Below are positions 1 to 8,132 of a stretch of DNA of 64,000 nucleotides, in pieces. The stretch is from CAWDBV01 sp963800705 (lineage in GTDB: Bacteria; Actinomycetota; Thermoleophilia; Solirubrobacterales; 70-9): assembly GCA_963800705.1 (NCBI GenBank), contig CAWDBV010000005.1:620001-684000 (forward strand), written 5' to 3'. A model generated the notes under the pieces. The model was not told the origin of the DNA, did not search any database, and was given only the letters and a program-made list of their open reading frames with translations. A program made the position numbers and the translations under genes. Position 1 is the first letter of the stretch. The number at the start of each line of letters is the position of its first letter.

Positions 1-1271
1 ACCAGCGCCACGAGGCCGGCCTGCTGCGAGTTGCAAGGCACGACGCGCGCTTGCTTGTCGGAGAGCTCGCAGGCGCGCTCGGCGGCCATGATCACGTTCG
101 GGTTGTTCGGCAGCACGACCACCTCCTCGGCGCGCACCTCGTGGATCGCGGCGAGCAGGTCGGAGATCGACGGGTTGAGCGTCGCGCCGCCTTCGACAAC
201 GTAGGCCCCGAGCCCCTCGAATAACTCCCGCATCCCCTCGCCCGAGCAGACAGCGACCGCGGCGCAGCGCGCCGCCTCGAGCCGTGCTGCCCGCTCGGCG
301 ATCTGTTCGCGCATGTCGGCGTTATCGACCTGGGAGACCTCTCCCGCGTCCTGGAAGATCGCCATCGCCGATTCCGGCGCATCGGTGTGGACGTGGACCT
401 TGAGCGTCGCCTCATCGCCCACAACCAACACCGAGTCGCCGATCTCCTCGAGCCTCGGGACGAAGGCGCGCCCCCCGTCGAGGTCGCGGCCGGTGACGAT
501 GAAGTTGGTGCAGTAGCGGAAGCGGCTGTCGGCGTGTTGGGGTCGCGTCGTCTTCGCGGGCTCCTGGGTGGCGACCTCGGGCAGCGCTCCGGCGTCGTCG
601 CGGAGCCCGGCGACGATCCCGGCGAGCAGCAGCACCAAGCCGTGGGCGCCGGCGTCGACGACCCCCGACTCGCGCAGCACCTCGAGCTGCTCGGGAGTGC
701 GGGCCACGGCTTTCTCGCCGTCGGCGACCGCTTCCTCGAGCAGCGCCGCGAGCAGCTCGTCCTGCTCGTCCTCGCTGATGTTTCCGTTCAGCCGCGCCTG
801 CTCCATGTGCGGGATCCGCCGCGAGACCGAGTGCGCCATTTCGCGGAACACGGTCAGCATCGTGCCCTCGGCGGGCTCGCGGACCGAGTCGTAGGCAGCG
901 TCGGCGGCCTTCGCCATAGCGCTGGCCACCAGAACGGGATCGACGAGCTCGCCACGGCGGCTGGCGAGCTCCTCGGCGGCGCCGCGGACGATCTGCGAGA
1001 GGATCACCCCGGAGTTGCCCCGGGCGCCCATCAGCGCGGCGCGGGCAAGCGCGTTGACGAGCTCGGTGCGGCCGATCTCGTCGACGGCCTGACCATCGAG
1101 GCGGTCGAGCTCGTCGAGCGCCGCGCGCAGGGTGAGCACCATGTTGTCGCCTGTGTCGCCGTCGGCGACAGGGAAGACGTTGAGGTCGTTGACCTCCTTG
1201 CGCCGCGCGTCGAGGTGGGCGTGCGCCGCGCGAAGCACGCGCCTGAATCTCTCGATCGAGGGATCGGTCAT
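1..1271 (-). CDS. DAK2-domain kinase, FakA/YloV-like (3' end outside window)
   Basis: About 423 N-terminal residues are visible and the C terminus lies beyond the left edge. The N-terminal motif NDLNVFPVADGDTGDNM, followed by ALMGARGNSGVILSQI and, further on, SGVVDAGAHGL, is the nucleotide-binding DAK2 (dihydroxyacetone kinase type 2) fold of the FakA/YloV family. In Firmicutes FakA phosphorylates fatty acids held by a FakB protein; that role here is inference, and no FakB gene is visible. The ATG at 1271 gives MTDPSIERFRR and lies 30 nt after the rpmB stop, the common rpmB-fakA arrangement. No good Shine-Dalgarno is seen. Family confidence is high, substrate uncertain. Confidence 0.85.
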   Translation of the reverse strand, partial: MTDPSIERFRRVLRAAHAHLDARRKEVNDLNVFPVADGDTGDNMVLTLRAALDELDRLDGQAVDEIGRTELVNALARAALMGARGNSGVILSQIVRGAAEELASRRGELVDPVLVASAMAKAADAAYDSVREPAEGTMLTVFREMAHSVSRRIPHMEQARLNGNISEDEQDELLAALLEEAVADGEKAVARTPEQLEVLRESGVVDAGAHGLVLLLAGIVAGLRDDAGALPEVATQEPAKTTRPQHADSRFRYCTNFIVTGRDLDGGRAFVPRLEEIGDSVLVVGDEATLKVHVHTDAPESAMAIFQDAGEVSQVDNADMREQIAERAARLEAARCAAVAVCSGEGMRELFEGLGAYVVEGGATLNPSISDLLAAIHEVRAEEVVVLPNNPNVIMAAERACELSDKQARVVPCNSQQAGLVAL

Positions 1272-1301
1272 CGAGGCGGTTGCAGTGTAGGGCCGTCTAG
1301 C

Positions 1302-1493
1302 TCAGGCGGCCTTGGTGACCTTGCCGGCCTTGAGACAGCGCGTGCAGACGTAGACGCGGCGGGCTCGGCCGCCGTCGTCGATCCGGACCTTCTGCAGGTT
1401 CGGGTTGAAGCGGCGCCGCGTCGCGGCCATCGAGTGGCTGCGCGAGTTTCCGAACGCCGGCTTCTTGCCGCAGCTGTGGCAGACCTGGGCCAT
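1302..1493 (-). CDS. rpmB: 50S ribosomal protein bL28
   Basis: A 63-residue basic protein starting MAQVCHSCGKKP, with a second pair CTRC near residue 52. The two CxxC pairs mark the zinc-binding (C+) form of bL28, a structural protein of the large ribosomal subunit. The conserved GNSRSHSM and RRRFNPNLQKVR segments are present and the length is normal. It lies between ribH and the FakA-like gene on the same strand, 13 nt from the ribH stop, so it may be transcribed with the riboflavin genes. Very secure. Confidence 0.97.
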   Translation of the reverse strand: MAQVCHSCGKKPAFGNSRSHSMAATRRRFNPNLQKVRIDDGGRARRVYVCTRCLKAGKVTKAA

Positions 1494-1506
1494 AAGGCGC
1501 GGAAGC

Positions 1507-1974
1507 TTAGCGGTCGTTCAATTCGTCGCCGAGCGCTGCCATCTGCACCACGGCGAGCGCCGCGTTACGACCCTGGTCGCGCTTGTCGCCGCCGGCGCGC
1601 TCGAGCGCCTGGTCCATGTTCTCGACCGTGAGCACCCCGAACGCACACGGCACGCCGGTCTCGAGCTGGACCTGCTGGATTCCGCGCGCCGACTCGGCGC
1701 AGACGTAGTCGTAGTGGGTGGTCTCGCCGCGGATCACGGCGCCGAGGCAGGCGACGCCGGCGAAGCGCCCCGACTCGGCGGCCCACTTCGCGGCCAGGGG
1801 CAGCTCATAGGCGCCGGGGACGTCGAAGCCCTCGATGTGCTCGGCGCTCACCCCTGCCTCTTTGAAGCCGGTGACGGCGCCCTTGGTGAGGCGCGCGGCG
1901 AGGTCGGGATAGAAGGAGGCGACGCAGATCGCGAACCGCTTCTCGCCGAGCCCTTCCCCCTCGGCCGCGCTCAC
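1507..1974 (-). CDS. ribH: 6,7-dimethyl-8-ribityllumazine synthase
   Basis: A 155-residue protein that joins 5-amino-6-ribitylaminouracil and 3,4-dihydroxy-2-butanone 4-phosphate to make lumazine, the penultimate step of riboflavin synthesis. Family landmarks are FAICVASFYPDLAARLTKGA at the N terminus, the FDVPGAYELPLAAK segment and the CLGAVIRGETTHYDYVC stretch around residues 76-92, which includes the catalytic histidine region. The ATG at 1974 overlaps the ribBA stop by 4 nt (1971-1974), showing translational coupling. Last of the four rib genes. Length is typical. Confidence 0.97.
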   Translation of the reverse strand: MSAAEGEGLGEKRFAICVASFYPDLAARLTKGAVTGFKEAGVSAEHIEGFDVPGAYELPLAAKWAAESGRFAGVACLGAVIRGETTHYDYVCAESARGIQQVQLETGVPCAFGVLTVENMDQALERAGGDKRDQGRNAALAVVQMAALGDELNDR

Positions 1975-3266
1975 TCCTCTTCCTCGCGGCGGCGCTCGTC
2001 CTCGACCTGCTCGTCGTGGACCATCTCCTCGTCGAGCGCCAGGCCCTGATGGTGGAGCGTGTGCCCGAGCAGCTCGCGTTTGGTGCGCAGGTAGTCCTCA
2101 TTGTGCGGGTTGGAGACGGCCTCGATCGGAACCTGGTCGGTGACCGAGAGCCCGTAGCCCTCGAGGCCGCGGATCTTCTTCGGATTGTTGGTCAGGATCC
2201 GGATGCTGGTCAGCCCGAGGTCGCCGAGGATCTGGGCGCCGATCCCGTAGTCGCGCAGGTCGGCGGGCAGCCCGAGCTTCAGGTTCGCCTCGACCGTGTC
2301 GAGCCCCTCCTCCTGGAGCCGGTATGCGCGGAGCTTGTTGAGCAGCCCGATCCCGCGCCCCTCTTGCGAGAGGTAGAGCAGCACCCCCTCCCCCTCCTGC
2401 TCGATCGTCGCCAGCGCCGCTTCGAGCTGCTCGCCGCAGTCGCAGCGCAGGCTGTGGAAGACGTCGCCGGTCAAGCACTCGGAGTGGACGCGGACGAGGA
2501 CGTCCTTTTGCCCGGCGACCTCGCCCTTGACCATCGCGACGTGGTGCTTGTCGTCGACCAGCGAGCGGTAGCCGACAGCTGTGAACTCGCCGAAGGCGGT
2601 CGGGAGGTTGGTGGCGACGATACGCTCGATCAGCCGCTCGGTTCGGCGCCGGTAGGAGACCAGCTCGGCGACCGTGATCATCTTCAGCCCGTGCTCGGCT
2701 GCGTACCCGGCGAGGTCGGGCACCCGGGCCATCGTCCCGTCCTCGTTCATGATCTCGCAGATCACCCCGGCCGGGATCAGGCCGGCGAGCCGCGCCAGGT
2801 CGACGCTCGCCTCGGTGTGGCCGGTGCGCTCGAGCGTGCCGCCCTCTTTCGCCTTCAGCGGGAACACGTGCCCCGGCTGGCGCAGGTCGCCGGGCTTGGT
2901 GTGCGGGTCGATCGCGACCTGGATCGTGTGGGCGCGGTCATGGGCCGAAATCCCGGTGCTGACCCCCTCGCCCGCCTCGATCGTCACCGTGAAGGCGGTC
3001 TTGAGCTGGTCCTCGTTCTTGGCCGGCATCAGGTCGAGCTTGAGCTCGTCGCAGCGCTCCGGTGTCAGCGCCAGGCAGATCAGGCCACGGGCGTGCTTGG
3101 CCATGAAGTTGACCGCGTCCGGGGTCGCGAACTGGGCGGCGATGACGAGATCGCCCTCGTTCTCGCGATCCTCGTCGTCGCAGACGATGATCATCCGCCC
3201 GCTGCGGATCTCCTCGATCGCCTCTTCGATCGTCGCGAACTCGGTCTCGGTTTTCTTGGTGCTCAT
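1971..3266 (-). CDS. ribBA: Bifunctional DHBP synthase / GTP cyclohydrolase II
   Basis: A 431-residue fusion making both riboflavin precursors. Residues 1-205 are 3,4-dihydroxy-2-butanone 4-phosphate synthase, with the acidic metal motif DDEDRENEGD at 30-39. Residues 210-430 are GTP cyclohydrolase II, with zinc ligands C264, C275 and C277 in HSECLTGDVFHSLRCDCG. The start at 3266 is chosen because AAAGGAGG sits just upstream with good spacing. The reading frame is open a further 22 codons, but those codons run into ribE. Third gene of the rib operon, overlapping ribE by 4 nt. Confidence 0.97.
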   Translation of the reverse strand: MSTKKTETEFATIEEAIEEIRSGRMIIVCDDEDRENEGDLVIAAQFATPDAVNFMAKHARGLICLALTPERCDELKLDLMPAKNEDQLKTAFTVTIEAGEGVSTGISAHDRAHTIQVAIDPHTKPGDLRQPGHVFPLKAKEGGTLERTGHTEASVDLARLAGLIPAGVICEIMNEDGTMARVPDLAGYAAEHGLKMITVAELVSYRRRTERLIERIVATNLPTAFGEFTAVGYRSLVDDKHHVAMVKGEVAGQKDVLVRVHSECLTGDVFHSLRCDCGEQLEAALATIEQEGEGVLLYLSQEGRGIGLLNKLRAYRLQEEGLDTVEANLKLGLPADLRDYGIGAQILGDLGLTSIRILTNNPKKIRGLEGYGLSVTDQVPIEAVSNPHNEDYLRTKRELLGHTLHHQGLALDEEMVHDEQVEDERRREEEE

Positions 3267-3871
3267 TGGTCCTCCTTTGATCTTGACACGGGGCCCGCCA
3301 GCCGCTGCAGATATCTCGCCATCAGGTCGCACTCGACGTTGACCCGGTCGCCCTCGGAAAGCCCGCCGAGCGTCGTGCGCTCGAGTGTCTCCGGGATCAG
3401 CGAAACCTCGAACTCCTTGTGATTCACAGCGCTGACCGTGAGGCTGACGCCGTCGACCGCGATCGAGCCGCGCTCGGCGATCAACGGCATCAGCTCGCCG
3501 GGGGGCTCGATCCGGAGCCGGCGCGCGATCCCGTCATCGGCCGCAGAGGCGATCACGCCGACCCCGTCGACGTGGCCCTGGACGATGTGGCCGCCGAGCC
3601 GGTCGGATGCGCGCAGCGCGAGCTCGAGGTTGACCGGCGTGCCGGGAACGAGCGCGCCGAGCGTGGTCAGCGACAGCGTCTGGCTCATCACGTCGGCCTG
3701 GAAGCTCCCGTCAGCAGTCTCGGCTGCTGTCAGGCAGGCACCGCCGACCGCGATCGAGTCGCCGGGCTCGAGCTCGGAGGCGAGCTCGGTCTCGACCCGC
3801 ACCCGCGAGCCGCCGTCGGCCTGCTCGACCGAGGCGATCTTTCCCATGTCGGCGACGAGCCCGGTGAACAT
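3263..3871 (-). CDS. ribE: Riboflavin synthase (alpha subunit)
   Basis: A 202-residue protein starting MFTGLVADMGK, the hallmark N terminus of trimeric riboflavin synthase, which dismutates two lumazines to riboflavin. Two lumazine-binding repeats are visible: residues 1-95, with GDSIAVGGACLTAAE, and 96-195, with GHIVQGHVDGVG and GSIAVDGVSLTV. The ATG at 3871 has GGGGAAGG at good spacing; a TTG one codon upstream is too close to that site. Second gene of the rib operon; its stop overlaps the ribBA ATG. Typical length. Confidence 0.96.
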   Translation of the reverse strand: MFTGLVADMGKIASVEQADGGSRVRVETELASELEPGDSIAVGGACLTAAETADGSFQADVMSQTLSLTTLGALVPGTPVNLELALRASDRLGGHIVQGHVDGVGVIASAADDGIARRLRIEPPGELMPLIAERGSIAVDGVSLTVSAVNHKEFEVSLIPETLERTTLGGLSEGDRVNVECDLMARYLQRLAGPVSRSKEDQ

Positions 3872-3892
3872 CAAGCCTTCCCCATCAGTCCG

Positions 3893-4930
3893 TCACCACT
3901 CCCTCAACCGCGCTTCGATCAACAGGTCGGGGCCGACGGTACGGTGCTCGACCGCCAGCGGCCGGATTCCCTCGCCGAGCCCGGTGCCGGCGAAGGCGCC
4001 GGGTCCCTCGCCGTCGCCCGTCCCGCAGAGCACCGGGGCGATGAAGAGCTGCAGCGCGTCGATCTCGCCGGCATCGAGGAATGCCCGGGCGAGGGTCGGC
4101 CCGCCCTCGAGCAGCAGGTCGGAGATCCCGCGCTCGCCGAGCTGATCGAGCGCGGTCCCGACGTCGGCGGCGTCGACGACGATCAGCGGTGCCTCGCCGG
4201 TCGAGGAAGAGAGCTTCGAATCGTCCGGCAGCCGGCCGCGGCGGTCGAAGACGACCCGCGTCGGCTGCTCATTGACCTCGACATCGCGCGCGGTGAGCAG
4301 AGGGTCGTCGGCGAGCGCAGTTCCGATCCCGACCGCGACCGCGTCGGCCTCGGCGCGCCGTCTGTGGACGAGCTCGCGCGACTCGGGGCTCGTGAACCAG
4401 CCGCCGCCCTCGACCGAGACCCGGCCGTCGATCGTCTGCGCTGCCTTGTAGGTGACCAGCGGCCGTCCGGTGCGGGCGTGTTTGCGGAACGGCTGGACCA
4501 GCAGCCGCGCGGCGGCGGCATCGGCGCCGGCCGCGAACTCGACCTCGACCCCCGTTTCACCGAGCTGCCCGGGTCCGTGCCCCGAGGCCTTCGGGGTCGG
4601 ATCGTCGGTGCCGATCACGACCCGGGCGATGCCGGCCTCGAGGATCGCCTCTGTGCAAGGGGGTTGGCGCCCGGTGTGCGCGCACGGCTCGAGGCTCACG
4701 TAGAGCGTTGCCCCGGCGGGGTCCTCGCCGCGCTCGCGGGCGTCCTCGAGCGCAGCGCGCTCGGCGTGCAGGCCGCCCAGCTTGGCGTGGAAGCCCTCCC
4801 CGATCACCCGACCGTCGCTGACGATCACGGCACCGACAAGTGGGTTCGGGCTGACCCGGCCGCGCCCGCCCTCGGCCAGCTCGAGCGCCCGGCTCAGGTG
4901 GGCTGAGTCTTCCGTTTTGACCGCGGCCAT
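3893..4930 (-). CDS. ribD: Bifunctional pyrimidine deaminase / reductase
   Basis: A 345-residue fusion catalysing the second and third steps from GTP to riboflavin. The N-terminal deaminase has the zinc motif H55-A-E57 with P-C at 82-83 and C92 (EPCAHTGRQPPC). The C-terminal reductase begins near residue 155 (GRPLVTYKAAQTIDGRV) and contains LLLEGGPTLARAF. AAGGAG precedes the ATG at good spacing. First gene of the operon ribD-ribE-ribBA-ribH, transcribed from the short intergenic region with a palindrome and a TAGAAT hexamer. No FMN riboswitch is visible, since only about 129 nt separate it from the divergent gene. Confidence 0.96.
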   Translation of the reverse strand: MAAVKTEDSAHLSRALELAEGGRGRVSPNPLVGAVIVSDGRVIGEGFHAKLGGLHAERAALEDARERGEDPAGATLYVSLEPCAHTGRQPPCTEAILEAGIARVVIGTDDPTPKASGHGPGQLGETGVEVEFAAGADAAAARLLVQPFRKHARTGRPLVTYKAAQTIDGRVSVEGGGWFTSPESRELVHRRRAEADAVAVGIGTALADDPLLTARDVEVNEQPTRVVFDRRGRLPDDSKLSSSTGEAPLIVVDAADVGTALDQLGERGISDLLLEGGPTLARAFLDAGEIDALQLFIAPVLCGTGDGEGPGAFAGTGLGEGIRPLAVEHRTVGPDLLIEARLREW

Positions 4931-4954
4931 GCGACTCCTTGGTCGGCAATGCGA

Positions 4955-4974
4955 CTGATTGACTGGTCAGTCAG
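4955..4974. promoter_or_regulatory. Palindrome, possible TetR-type operator
   Basis: Two 9-nt arms, CTGATTGAC and GTCAGTCAG, are inverted around a TG centre with one mismatch. Size and GACTG-type half sites resemble operators of TetR-family repressors. It lies just downstream of a TAGAAT hexamer oriented toward ribD, so a bound protein would sit near the ribD start of transcription. No TetR gene is in the window, so the regulator is unknown. Confidence 0.45.
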
Positions 4975-4979
4975 CCAGG

Positions 4980-4985
4980 ATTCTA
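4980..4985 (-). promoter_or_regulatory. Possible -10 element of the rib operon
   Basis: TAGAAT on the minus strand, about 50 nt upstream of the ribD ATG, in an otherwise GC-rich intergenic stretch. No clear TTGACA-like -35 lies 16-18 nt upstream, so this is a tentative promoter. Confidence 0.4.
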
Positions 4986-5059
4986 CAGCCCGCAACCGCG
5001 GCGCCCCGTCTGGGTTGCGTGTTAGAAGCGTCCGACAAACCCGATCGAGGAGGAGAACC

Positions 5060-5599
5060 ATGCAGCGACTTCGACGCAACACGGGCCCGGCGGGCCTGAT
5101 CATCGCCTGCCTGGCCCTGGTCGTCGCCGTGAGCGGCGGCGCCTACGCGGCGGTCAAGCTCGGCAAGAACGCCGTCAAGGCGAAGAACATCAAGAACGGC
5201 GCCGTCAACAAGGCCAAGCTGCGCACCGAGGCCGTGGTCCAGGGCAAGATCGCCGACGCGGCGGTCAGCAATCCGAAGCTCGCTCCGAACGCGGTCACCG
5301 CCAGCACGATCACCGCCCCCACGACCCAGTTCACGCTGTCGGGGCCGACGGCGGACGCCGATGCTGTTGCCAACGGCGGCGCGGTCGGCAAGACCGGGAT
5401 CATCACCGCCTCGTGTCCGAGCCCTCAGCGGCTGATCTCGGGCGGCGCGAGGTGGAACGTCGGAAACGACGGCCTCAAGAACGTCTACATCAACCAGTCG
5501 TTCCCCGACGGCCAGAACTGGAAGGCGGAGGGCATCGTCGACTCGGGCAACGCCGCAGGCACGGCGACGCTCGAGGTTCTCGCGATCTGCCAGCCGTAG
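5060..5599 (+). CDS. Exported protein with NGAV/KIK-type repeats
   Basis: A 179-residue protein of unknown function. Residues 10-31 form a signal or membrane segment (IIACLALVVAVSGGAYAA). Residues 33-85 are short degenerate repeats such as KAKNIKNGAVNKAKL and NPKLAPNAVTAS, followed by a C-terminal region with two cysteines (ITASCPSPQRL and ILAICQP-like end). Such repeat-stalk proteins are frequent in Thermoleophilia genomes. Start chosen at 5060, where GAGGAGGAGAACC precedes the ATG. Divergent from ribD, followed by a double-hairpin terminator. Function is not assigned. Confidence 0.8.
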   Translation: MQRLRRNTGPAGLIIACLALVVAVSGGAYAAVKLGKNAVKAKNIKNGAVNKAKLRTEAVVQGKIADAAVSNPKLAPNAVTASTITAPTTQFTLSGPTADADAVANGGAVGKTGIITASCPSPQRLISGGARWNVGNDGLKNVYINQSFPDGQNWKAEGIVDSGNAAGTATLEVLAICQP

Positions 5600-5627
5600 C
5601 ACGGCCTAAGCACCCAGATCACTACAG

Positions 5628-5682
5628 CGGGCGTATTTGACGCCCGGGGGCGGCGCGGCAACGCGCCGCCCTCTCTTTCTCT
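5628..5682 (+). terminator. Double hairpin with pyrimidine tract
   Basis: First stem CGGGCGT/ACGCCCG (5628-5634 with 5640-5646, loop ATTTG). Second stem GGCGGCGCG/CGCGCCGCC (5649-5657 with 5662-5670, loop GCAA), followed by CTCTCTTTCTCT. It sits right after the 5060-5599 gene and fits an intrinsic terminator with an imperfect T tract. Confidence 0.7.
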
Positions 5683-5693
5683 GGGGCCGTCAC

Positions 5694-5699
5694 TACGCT
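5694..5699 (+). promoter_or_regulatory. -10-like hexamer, leaderless glycosyltransferase start
   Basis: TACGCT ends 9 nt before the ATG at 5709, and no Shine-Dalgarno lies between. This places the predicted transcript start at or next to the start codon. Confidence 0.4.
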
Positions 5700-5708
5700 A
5701 GTGGGCGG

Positions 5709-6716
5709 ATGAAGCTGATCATCCAAATTCCCGCCCTCAACGAGGAGGCGGTCCTCCCGGTGACGCTCGGCGAGCTGCCGCGCCAGGTGCCGGGATTCGA
5801 CTCCGTCGAGTGGCTGCTCGTCGACGACGGCTCCAGCGACCGCACGGTCGATGTCGCGCGCGAGCACGGCGTCGACCACATCGTCCGCCTCACCACCAAT
5901 CGCGGCCTCGCCGCCGCCTTCCAGGCCGGGCTCGACGCGAGCCTGAAGCTCGGCGCCGACGTGATCGTCAACACCGACGCCGACAACCAGTACCGGGCCA
6001 CGGACATCCCGGCGCTCGTCGAGCCGATCGTCGAGGGCCGCGCCGACATGGTGGTCGGCAACCGCGAGGTGACGAGGATCGAGCACTTCTCGCGCGTCAA
6101 GAAGGTCCTGCAGCGGATCGGGAGCTGGGTCGTGCGGCGCGCCTCGGGCACCGACGTCCCCGACGCGACCTCGGGCTTCCGCGCCTACAACCGAGAAGCG
6201 GGGCTGCAAACGATCGTCGTCTCGGAGTTCACCTACACGCTCGAGAGCCTGATCGCGGCGCGCAAGATGCTGATAACCGTCGACCACGTCCCAGTCGGCA
6301 CCAACCCGGTGATGCGGGAGTCGCGGCTCTTTCCCTCGGTCGGGGCCTACGTGCGCCGTAACGCGCTCTCGATTTTCCGCGTCTACTCCATGTACCACCC
6401 GCTGCGCGTCTTCAGCGTCGCCGCGATCCTGCTCGGGCTCGGCGCGATCGGCGCCTGGACGCCGTTCCTCTACGACTGGATCGTGAACGGCGACAACTCC
6501 GGGCACATCCAGTCGCTGATCCTCGGCGCGGTGCTGTTCATCGCCGCAGTCCAGCTCGCTGCGCTCGGAGTTGTCGGAGACATCCTCGCCGGCCAGCGCG
6601 TGATCACCCAGCGCGTCTTCGAGCGGGTGCGGCGCATCGAGCTCCAGCTCGGCGTCGAGCCCTCGCACTACGAGCGGTCGCGCGAATCGGCGCCGGTCGA
6701 GCGGATCGGAGCGTGA
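5709..6716 (+). CDS. Family 2 glycosyltransferase, DPM1/polyprenyl-phosphate type
   Basis: A 335-residue GT-A glycosyltransferase. It starts MKLIIQIPALNEEAVLP, with the nucleotide-sugar motif LLVDDGSSDRT near residue 40 and the DADNQY metal motif near residue 97. Two hydrophobic segments near the C terminus (VFSVAAILLGLGAIGAW and LILGAVLFIAAVQLAALG) anchor it in the membrane. The domain order is that of enzymes that move a sugar onto a polyprenyl phosphate or lipid acceptor; the sugar is unknown. It precedes a flippase gene by 25 nt, which suggests one surface polysaccharide or glycolipid pathway. The start lacks a Shine-Dalgarno and may be leaderless. Confidence 0.88.
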   Translation: MKLIIQIPALNEEAVLPVTLGELPRQVPGFDSVEWLLVDDGSSDRTVDVAREHGVDHIVRLTTNRGLAAAFQAGLDASLKLGADVIVNTDADNQYRATDIPALVEPIVEGRADMVVGNREVTRIEHFSRVKKVLQRIGSWVVRRASGTDVPDATSGFRAYNREAGLQTIVVSEFTYTLESLIAARKMLITVDHVPVGTNPVMRESRLFPSVGAYVRRNALSIFRVYSMYHPLRVFSVAAILLGLGAIGAWTPFLYDWIVNGDNSGHIQSLILGAVLFIAAVQLAALGVVGDILAGQRVITQRVFERVRRIELQLGVEPSHYERSRESAPVERIGA

Positions 6717-6741
6717 GACCCGAACCGCGTTCGGCGCGCTG

Positions 6742-8121
6742 ATGTCGACTTCAGAGCGAGCCGAAGCCGAGGCGCGCCGCTATGGGCGCACCGCCAGCCT
6801 GCTCTCGATCGGGGTCGGGGCGACCGGCATTGTCACCTACCTCTACTTCGCGATCGCCTCGCACGAGCTCTCCGCGAACGACTACGGCGAGATCGCGATC
6901 CTCTGGTCGGCTGTCTTCATCACGATCTCTGTCCTCCAGCGCCCGATCGAGCAGCTGCTCTCGCGCACTATCGCCGACCACATCGCCACCCACCGACCGA
7001 CCGGCAGGCCGATGCGGGTCGCGGCGACGATCCAGCTCGCCGGCGTGCTCGTCTTCGTCGCCCTGGCGCTGGTGTTCCGCGAGCCGATCCAGGACAACCT
7101 GCTTTCCGGCAAGGAGACTCTCTACTGGGTCTTCGTCACCGCCGTCACCGCCTACGGTGCGAGCTACTTCGCGCGCGGCTTCCTAGCCGGCAGCCACAGG
7201 CTCGGGCTCTATTCGGCGCTGATCCTCTCGGAATCGGTGTCGCGGACGATGTTCCCGCTCGCGCTCGCGATCGGGATCGCCACCGGGCAGTCGGTGGTCG
7301 CGCTCGGGATTCTCGCCGCTCCCTGCCTCAGCCTGATCGTGGTCCCGTTCGCGTTCAGCCGCCGCGCCCGCGCCGCGGCCGCCGATCGCTCCGAACAGGA
7401 CGACTTCGCAAGCGAGTCCGAGTTCACGCTCGCCCACGGCGGCGTGTTCGCGGCGGCGGTGCTCGGGATCTCGCTCAGCGAGCAGATCTTCCTCAACGCC
7501 GGCCCGCTGCTCGTCCAGGCGAGCTCCGGTCCTCCGGTGGCCGGGTTCGTCTTCAACATCCTGATGATCGCCCGGGCGCCGATCCAGCTCTTCCAGGCCG
7601 TGCAGACCAGCCTCCTCCCCCACCTCACCAAGCTCCGCGCCACAGGCAGCGAGGAGGACGACCAGACCTTCCGCGCCTCGATCCGGGTCACGGTCCTGGC
7701 GATCACCGGCTTCGCGCTGCTCGTCGGGCTCGCGATGCTGATCGCCGGCCCGACGCTGATGCAGATCGCGTTCGGCGAGAACTTCGACTACCAGCGCGCC
7801 GACCTGCTGCTCGTCACCCTCGGCATGGGGATCTACCTGACCGCCGGGACCCTGAACCAGGCCGCGCTCGCCCAGGGACAGGCGCGCCGGGCCTCGCTCT
7901 GCTGGGTTCTGTGCGCGGTGGCGTTCGTAATCTGGTGCCTGGTGCCCGTCTTCGACGAGGTGCGCCGGGTCGAGGTCGGCTACGTCGGGGCCTCGGCGCT
8001 GCTCTGCGGGCTGCTGCTCGTTCTGTACCGCGCCCCGCACCCGCGGGGCGAGGATGAGGTCAAGCCGGGATCGCCGGAGGAGATCGAAGTGCAGATCGCG
8101 GCGGCCGACGAAGCCGGTTAG
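6742..8121 (+). CDS. Polysaccharide flippase-like (Wzx/MOP superfamily) membrane protein
   Basis: A 459-residue integral membrane protein with roughly 12-14 hydrophobic segments spread over its length. Examples are LLSIGVGATGIVTYLYFAI near residue 18 and VLAITGFALLVGLAMLIAG near residue 315. Length, segment spacing and position after a polyprenyl-phosphate type glycosyltransferase fit a lipid-linked oligosaccharide flippase of the MOP superfamily. No substrate-defining motif can be read. The C-terminal 40 residues are charged and cytoplasmic (GEDEVKPGSPEEIEVQ). The ATG at 6742 has no clear Shine-Dalgarno. Family call is good, substrate unknown. Confidence 0.78.
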   Translation: MSTSERAEAEARRYGRTASLLSIGVGATGIVTYLYFAIASHELSANDYGEIAILWSAVFITISVLQRPIEQLLSRTIADHIATHRPTGRPMRVAATIQLAGVLVFVALALVFREPIQDNLLSGKETLYWVFVTAVTAYGASYFARGFLAGSHRLGLYSALILSESVSRTMFPLALAIGIATGQSVVALGILAAPCLSLIVVPFAFSRRARAAAADRSEQDDFASESEFTLAHGGVFAAAVLGISLSEQIFLNAGPLLVQASSGPPVAGFVFNILMIARAPIQLFQAVQTSLLPHLTKLRATGSEEDDQTFRASIRVTVLAITGFALLVGLAMLIAGPTLMQIAFGENFDYQRADLLLVTLGMGIYLTAGTLNQAALAQGQARRASLCWVLCAVAFVIWCLVPVFDEVRRVEVGYVGASALLCGLLLVLYRAPHPRGEDEVKPGSPEEIEVQIAAADEAG

Positions 8122-8132
8122 TGCACTAGGCC

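Noticed and set aside
387..1631. Long plus-strand open frame opposite fakA, rpmB and ribH
   Set aside because: High GC leaves the opposite strand open. The translation is Arg/Gly/Val-rich without family motifs, and three well-recognised minus-strand genes cover it. The same applies to the other long opposite-strand frames in the window.
4931..5059. FMN riboswitch before ribD
   Set aside because: The region is too short and lacks the conserved RFN element pairing; only a promoter-like hexamer and a palindrome are visible.
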